Source of the DNA: Talinum fruticosum
Taxonomy: Eukaryota; Streptophyta; Magnoliopsida; Caryophyllales; Talinaceae
Direction of reading: 5' to 3'
Assembly: GCA_021018815.1 (NCBI GenBank)
Contig: JAITYX010000131.1
Coordinates: 186,001-250,000, forward strand
Length of the DNA: 64,000 bases
Shown one piece after another: positions 58,970-64,000 of the stretch; the stretch's first letter is position 1, and each line of letters opens with the position of its first letter. The notes under the pieces were generated by a model, which made no database searches, was not told the origin of the DNA, and saw nothing but the letters and a program-made list of their open reading frames with translations. The position numbers and the translations under genes were made by a program.

Positions 58970-60337
58970 ATGCTGAAAAGAGGTTCTCACCTAGACTTTC
59001 TTGGTTCCGCAACCAAGAAACCTCGCACAAAAAGCCAAGAGGGTCCTTCCAACCCCTCTAAAATCATTGTCATCGAACACCTAACGTTGGATGACAAATT
59101 CTTTCCAAGCACTAAGTTTTCGTGGTTAGACTACATCAAAACCACAGGGGTTTATAATTTCCTCTATTTTAGCGAGTTCATCTACTCGGAACTCGTCTCC
59201 GAGTTTTACTCCAACCTATCCAGCTCTGAAGGTATACTTACCTCCAGAGTTCAAAACGTTGTTGTCCAAGTGAATGTCTCTCTTCTCCACCTTCTTTTCA
59301 AAGTATCTTCTCTTTTTCTCAATAGCAACCCCATACCTTTCAACGAGGTTGCTGATGCATTCTTTGAGAAGTATGCCAAAGAATTTCTTGTCACGCAAAA
59401 CTTCTCTATGACTCAACTAAAGTCGAAGCCCGACTTCGTGTTTCCTACTCATGAGAACCTTCTTCTCTCGAGCATTCTAGCAAGGAGAACCCTAACTCAA
59501 AGCATCTCAAAGCACTTTATGATATTCTTGAGGGCTACAAAGTAGACCTCTTCCCAGCCATAATCGAGCGAGATGGCCATTATGCCAGCTCGGACTCGAT
59601 CTAAGAAATCCACCCCACATCCTTTAAGGGCTCTTCTCACATTCATCTGTAAGCAATTCAAAGTTCCTCTCCCCTTAGATCCTAACGCGGTTTCGAGGAT
59701 GCCATTGTTGTTCGCAGAAAGAACTCATTGGGTATGGATACCAAGAGACCCAACCGGGTGTTTGGGTTTATAACTCGAAGCCGAGGCCACCTTATCCGCC
59801 TCGGACTTGGACACAAACTCCTCTCTCTCTACCTCCTCCACCTGGTGGTGCCTCCACCGCAGTGTCTCTCAGTACTCCTACCTTGTCCATTGCCAAAATA
59901 GACAAGATTTCCTCGGTGTCCACGGAACTCAAGGACACATTCCGGTCATTCAAGACTGTCCTCTAGTCTATGACCATCAACCAAAAGACTGCTCAATCTC
60001 AAATCGAAAGCAGCAAGATGTGCTTCTTGAGCTGAAAGCATTTGTTAAGGAGCGAGAAGGAGATGATAGAGCTCCTCTAAGAACGGCGCTCAGGGCTGCT
60101 CGGGATCCGGTTGACTCGGACACATCCGAGGAATCCTCGAGCCCAGCCAAATCCTCCTCTGGAGGAGAGGAAGAAGAAGAAAAAGAAGAGGAGCTTGCGG
60201 CTAAGGCAGCTCCATCCGAGGAGAAGGAGGAAGGGGAGAAGGAAGAAGCCGAGAAGGAAGAAGCCGAAGGAGTTGAAGCGACGAGAGGGACAAGGTGCTC
60301 TATTCCTTTAACCAAAGCCGATCGGCTCATACAGTAG
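58970..60337 (+). pseudogene. copia-4 extra ORF after pol, longest copy
   Basis: MLKRGSHLDFLGSATKKPRT opens it, with a basic cluster that could be a nuclear localisation signal. Conserved IEHLTLDDKFFPSTKFSWLD is at about 59065-59130, followed by GVYNFLYFSEFIYSELVSEF. NVSLLHLLFKVSSLFLNSNP (about 59272-59331) and FNEVADAFFEKYAKEF form a helical region. The first frame ends at 59545 by frameshift, and the sequence continues as DLFP-type and PHPLRALLTFICKQFKVP (59614-59670). A very acidic Glu-rich C-terminal part (60145-60280) follows, with stop at 60335-60337. No signal peptide or clear membrane anchor, so envelope function is not supported. Function unknown. Confidence 0.68.
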
Positions 60338-60864
60338 TCCGAGTGGGTTAGAAGACCTGGCTGATAAAGGTCGGTCGGCAGCAGTCCGGCCCAGAGCCAG
60401 CAGCCCCTCGGTCGAGTTCCAAGAGGATGAACCTCCGGACGACCTGGTTCCGGGTCGGCCATTTAGGGTTGAGCCCATCCCGGAGATCCCAGTGCTGCCC
60501 CGCCTCGATCTTCAACATCCTCACGCTCTTACCAGCGAAGGCGCCTTGCTCGGTCCTCAACCTCGACTCGGATCGCTCCCTCTCCACCTTTTTAATTTTT
60601 TGCTGTTTTTCTTTATTTCTTTGTGTCTAGACATACAAATTTGTATCTTCTTGATACTTTCTTCCCTTAGTTTTTTTTGTTGTTTTCCCTTAAAGGCAAG
60701 GGGAGAATAATTAGAAAATTTGTGTTGACTTGTTTAACGGGAGATTATCTCTCACCTCTTTTGTGTATATCTCTTTCTATGTAATATTAATGAAGTGATT
60801 TCTAACATCAACTACTAGAAGCGTTCAGTCTCGCCTTTTCACATGGATTAGCTATTCAAGACAA
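60338..60864 (+). other. copia-4 3' region up to the break with rDNA spacer
   Basis: Pro/Arg-rich codons continue to about 60585, then a T-rich tract with AAAGGCAAGGGGAGAA (60691-60706), matching 35200-35235 of copia-1. Homology fades near 60810. The break to spacer lies at about 60811-60868. Confidence 0.6.
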
Positions 60865-61351
60865 GCCCTCCGCCCGGTCATCTCCGCATCAGGTTGCACG
60901 TTCGGGGTTTATGTCGCAACTATGGTGAATACCCTCCCGTACCGTTCGGCATCGACTACTAAAAGCATCATGCCCGTCCCGCATAGCCTCACCGTCACCG
61001 CGTTTGCAACAATCATCCCACACGTTGTAGGAAACACATCTCCGCCTAAATCCCACGGCCGATGAGTCCGCCGTCGCACCACGAGCGTCAAGGGCACGGG
61101 TCTTGGGTGCCACACGAGTTTCCCGTGCAGCACCCGCCTCCGCAGTGTCCCATCGTCCGCCCGGGACGAGGGGTGGTGGTATGTTAAGTAACGAGAAAAA
61201 GGGGGAAGAAAAACGTGCGGCCCATCGACCGCGGTTTTTTCCGGTGAACGCGCGTCGGTGTCCCGTTCTCGGGTGAGGGGGCATTCCCCACCCACGGTGG
61301 CAATCCGCATCATCTAGGCCCTTGGCATCACCCGGGGATAACGCTTGCCTA

Positions 61352-61620
61352 GCAACGATTTCCGAAAATTCGACATCCGAGCCCACTTGTTGCTAGTCCG
61401 CCGACTCCCGGGTGAAACCAGGTCCAAGACACCGCTTGATCGCCACCTACCACGGGCATCGAGATTCCACACGAGGGCTGGGTGCCATGGGAAGGTTGAG
61501 GTGAGGCAGCAATGATTTTCGGAAACCCACATCCGATAGCCAACATTCGTTGCGTCTCACCCGCTCCGTAAGCGACACCCGAGCCCGGGGTGGGTCCTTC
61601 ATCACCCGGGATAGGGGAGA
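61352..61620. repeat. IGS subrepeat, about 157-bp spacing
   Basis: GCAACGATTTCCGAAAATTC (61352) and GCAATGATTTTCGGAAACCC (61509) begin two copies of a GC-rich unit, each followed by ACATCCGA and a GTTGC phrase. Confidence 0.6.
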
Positions 61621-61732
61621 GCCATGATCACCGTAGACAATGTCTTTGACGTGCTGCCACGCCATGCCATGCATGAGTGTGCTGTTGCTGACCTTGTCTC
61701 TGCCCGGGCGCCTTGCCGGACTCCTCGCCTAT

Positions 61733-61905
61733 AAAGAGTCTTAAGTGGTTTAGCAACTCTACGAGTAGTAACATAAAAGGGGTGAAAAAATCATAATGGG
61801 GTTTTTGAAGTTCCAGATTTTTGTAATTTTTTCTAAGGATACCACTGGAAAGATAATGATGTAAATTTACTAAAAAATAATTTTCCAGATTTTTTGGCAA
61901 CCGGA
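61733..61905. repeat. IGS repeat class A, copy 1
   Basis: Shares TTAAGTGGTT, CTCTACGAGTAGTAAC, AAAAGGGG, AGATAATGATGTAAAT and CCAGATTTTTT-type phrases with 62853-63015, about 1.12 kb away. Confidence 0.85.
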
Positions 61906-61925
61906 GCTATTTTTATTATTTTTTA

Positions 61926-62236
61926 GTGCAGAAAAAGGAAAAATCCTATAAATCGTCAAACAATTCAAAAACTTCGAGACAAAGCTTGGTAATTCCCTAA
62001 AAATATGCAGAAAGAGGATTGCAAAGTTTTAGGACAAACGCACGACAAAAACACGGGGTTGACAAGGGCATGTTGTTCTTGACGTCGTTTTTATGCCAAA
62101 CATAAAAAAAAATTCGTATAAATTACGCAAAATCGGACAAATACGAAACAAAGCTTGGTAATTCTCTAAAAATAGGGAGCAATGGGACTGCAATGTTTGA
62201 GGAAAAACGCACGACAAAAACACGGCGTTAACAAGC
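61926..62236. repeat. IGS repeat class B, copies 1 and 2
   Basis: Two copies (61926-62078 and 62100-62236) share CAAAGCTTGGTAATTC, CTAAAAATA, ACGCACGACAAAAACACGG and a GTT.ACAAG end. A third, weaker copy is at 63031-63165. Confidence 0.85.
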
Positions 62237-62334
62237 GGAATGCATTTACGGCTGCGTCACGCAACCTCGACAAGCCACCGACAAGGCACTTGGAAGGCCC
62301 TAGCGAGGCCTGGGCACGCCTGGCCAAGGCTGGA

Positions 62335-62480
62335 CAAGGCCACGACAAGCCTTTCCATGCCCTTAGCATGGCTTGGCAAGCACTTGGCATGCCATGAAAT
62401 GTCCATGGCATGCCTTGACAAGCACTTGGCATGCCATGACATGTCCGTCGCATCCCTTGACAAGCATTGCAACGACATGC
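62335..62480. repeat. IGS 42-bp tandem repeat rich in CATG
   Basis: AAGCACTTGGCATGCCATGA recurs 42 bases apart (62378 and 62420), with GACAAGC linkers and a third decayed copy. The units are full of CATG palindromes (GGCATGCC, CCATGG, ACATGT). Confidence 0.8.
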
Positions 62481-62852
62481 TTGCAGGCCGAGGGCTTCCA
62501 TGAAGCATCCGCTCATGTCATGTTGATATCTTCCAGCCCCTTTTTTTCCCTATTCCGCCCAATTCCGATCCCAAGTCTAGTCCAAGCCCGATCCAAGTCC
62601 GCCTATTCCGCCTTCGCCTCTATGCCTCGTGCCTGTGCCGTGCGCACGCGCGTGTGCATTGTGGTTGCATGGGGCACAAAGGCCGAGGCCCTATCCCATC
62701 GCCCAAGTCATTCAGCTCGGGTAGCCTGCCCTTTTCCCAAACGGAGCATTGGCCTCCTTGCGAGGCTAACACGATAGCATGCACTTTTCCTAGACGGGCG
62801 TGGCGTCATTGTTGGTGGGCATGGGATAAGCTCATATATCCTTCCTTCTAAG

Positions 62853-63015
62853 GAGATTTAAGTGGTTGGCCAGCTCTACGAGTAGTAACCCAAAAGGGGC
62901 CAAAAAATCATGCTTGAGGTTTTCGGAAGTTCTAGATTTTTATAATTTTTCCGAGGGTCCAGTAGATAGATAATGATGTAAATGTTCTAAAAAATATTTT
63001 TCGAGATTTTTTGAT
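62853..63015. repeat. IGS repeat class A, copy 2
   Basis: Homologous to 61733-61905: TTTAAGTGGTTGGCCAGCTC, CTACGAGTAGTAACCCAAAA, AGATAATGATGTAAAT. Confidence 0.85.
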
Positions 63016-63030
63016 TTTTTTTTCGTGACA

Positions 63031-63165
63031 AACATAGAAATAAATCCTATAAATCAGAAAAAAAATTCGAAAAATACGGCACAAATTTTGAAAATTCCCT
63101 CAAAATAAGGGAGAATAGATTTGGAAAGTTTGAGACAAACGCACGAAAAATATCGAGTCACCATA
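63031..63165. repeat. IGS repeat class B, copy 3 (diverged)
   Basis: Shares AAATCCTATAAATC, AAAATTCCCT, GAGACAAACGCACGA and the following A-rich phrase with the copies at 61926-62236. Confidence 0.75.
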
Positions 63166-63283
63166 CATTGACAAGAACTTGGCAAGCGTTGACAAACACT
63201 TTTCCGGAATGGGGGTCCACCAAGTGCTAAGTACAACCTCATTTTTAGTTTGGTGTTGATTTTAGGGAGTTCGGGAGGGGAGG

Positions 63284-63773
63284 GACAAATTGAAGCGACA
63301 TGGGGCTGAATCTCGATGGATCGTGGCAGCAAGGCCACTCTGCCACTTACTGATATCCCTCGCGTATTTAAGTCGTCCGCAAAGGATTCAACCCATCGCT
63401 CGGTAGGAATTGTACTTCTAGGCGGCCCTCGCGGCGCATCCACCACAATGGCTTAGCCTACGACACATGCCCTTAAGGGCCGAGGCCCCTACTGCAGGTC
63501 GGAAATCGGGCGGCGAGCGCATGCCTTGCTTCTAGCCCGGATTCGACTTAGAGGCGTTCGGTCATAATCCGAGCGCACGGTAGTTTCGCGCCAGCGGCTT
63601 TTCAACCAAGCGCGATGACCAATTGTGCGAATCAACGGTTCCTCTCGTACTAGGTTGAATTACCATCGCGACACTTGTCATCGGTAGGGTGAAACTAACT
63701 CTGTCTCACGACGGTCTAAACCCGGCTCACGTTCCCTATTGGTGAGTGAACAATCCAACACTTGGTGAATTAC

Positions 63774-63817
<44 letters not shown>

Positions 63818-64000
63818 AACATCGCTTATGAAGCCGTATCCTGTGGTAACTTTTTGACACCTCTAGCTTTAAATTCCGAAGGTCTAAAGGATCGTTAGGC
63901 CACGCTTTCACGGTTCGTATTCGTGCTGAAAATCAGAATCAAACGAGCTTTTACCCTTCCGTTCCACACGAGATTTCTGTTCTCGTTGAGCTCATCTTAG
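63284..64000 (-). rRNA. 26S rRNA 3' end (717 nt seen), runs off the window
   Basis: The reverse strand ends GTCGCTTCAATTTGTCC near 63284, matching the end of plant 26S with changes. Conserved stretches include CTCGTACTAGGTTGAATTAC (63645) and the region GACGGTCTAAACCCGGCTCA (63710). It belongs to the rDNA unit upstream of the 18S at 49086-50858, so two tandem units are represented. Base changes suggest decay here too. Confidence 0.92.

Larger units (their letters stand above)
51727..60860 (+). mobile_element. copia-4: same family, inserted in the rDNA spacer, no 3' LTR
   Basis: 5' LTR, PBS, gag, pol, leader and extra ORF are all present on the + strand. Homology with copia-1 continues to about 60810 (equivalent of 35340) and then is lost; spacer sequence resumes at about 60865. 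The polypurine tract and 3' LTR are missing. Both sides carry the spacer motif GTTGCACGTTCG...ACCCTCCCGTA, so insertion was into an intergenic-spacer subrepeat. Gag and pol are broken by stops but are the best preserved of the four copies. Confidence 0.9.
60865..63283 (-). other. rDNA intergenic spacer, 26S-proximal part
   Basis: Starts with the spacer subrepeat motif (GGTTGCACGTTCGGGGTTTA at 60891) and runs to the 26S end. The GC-rich part (60865-61735) and AT-rich part (61735-63240) contain several repeat classes listed separately. Open frames here (for example 60889-61386 -, 62373-62777 +) are spacer, not genes. Confidence 0.8.

Noticed and set aside
58970..60337. Envelope glycoprotein gene
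   Set aside because: Position fits, but no signal peptide, membrane anchor or cleavage site is visible in any of the four copies.
60889..62777. Open frames 60889-61386 (-) and 62373-62777 (+)
   Set aside because: Located in the repeated rDNA intergenic spacer, with repetitive composition and no known domain.

Overview
This window looks like nuclear heterochromatin from a flowering plant, probably a dicot (my inference; I do not name a species). It holds no intact host protein-coding gene. It contains nested LTR retrotransposons and a decayed stretch of 45S ribosomal DNA. Almost every coding segment carries stops, frameshifts or deletions, so the elements are old.

Layout, left to right. (1) Positions 1-36984 are one SIRE-like Ty1/copia element on the + strand ('copia-1'). 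It lacks its 5' end and ends in an LTR at 35603-36984. Two large insertions split it. One is a 3.2 kb solo LTR (2228-5415, near-perfect 5-bp duplication). The other is a 25.2 kb Ty3/gypsy element of the Tat/Ogre type on the - strand (7779-33021), with perfect AGTAG target duplications, paired LTRs, primer-binding site and polypurine tract. (2) Inside the Tat element, gag-protease-RT-RNase H-integrase run leftward from about 29.8 to 23.1 kb. Between integrase and the 3' LTR lie two extra ORFs on the opposite (+) strand: a spliced plant-mobile-domain-like gene (10856-17175) and a DUF7745-like gene (17725-22642). These are broken by three further insertions: a copia solo LTR at 11484-13087, an LTR-like element at 14746-16882, and a second long solo LTR at 18499-22198. 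(3) Positions 36985-42946 hold copia-2 on the - strand, the element into which copia-1 jumped; it carries its own solo LTR (41208-42698, perfect TGAGG duplications). (4) Positions 42947-47969 hold copia-3 on the - strand, truncated at both ends.

(5) From about 47970 to the window end lies rDNA transcribed leftward: 5' 26S fragment, ITS2, 5.8S, ITS1, almost complete 18S, external/intergenic spacer, and the 3' end of the upstream unit's 26S from 63284. All three conserved 5.8S motifs are altered, so these are pseudogenes. A fourth copia element on the + strand (51727 to about 60860), with 5' LTR but no 3' LTR, sits inside the intergenic spacer.

The four copia elements share one family: related LTRs, a Gag with UBN2-type and zinc-knuckle regions, a protease-integrase-RT-RNase H pol, and an extra ORF after pol preceded in every copy by a TATA box and a CT-rich leader. 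The points most worth follow-up are the pair of antisense ORFs in the Tat element, the conserved internal promoter-like block of the copia family, and the copia/rDNA junctions.
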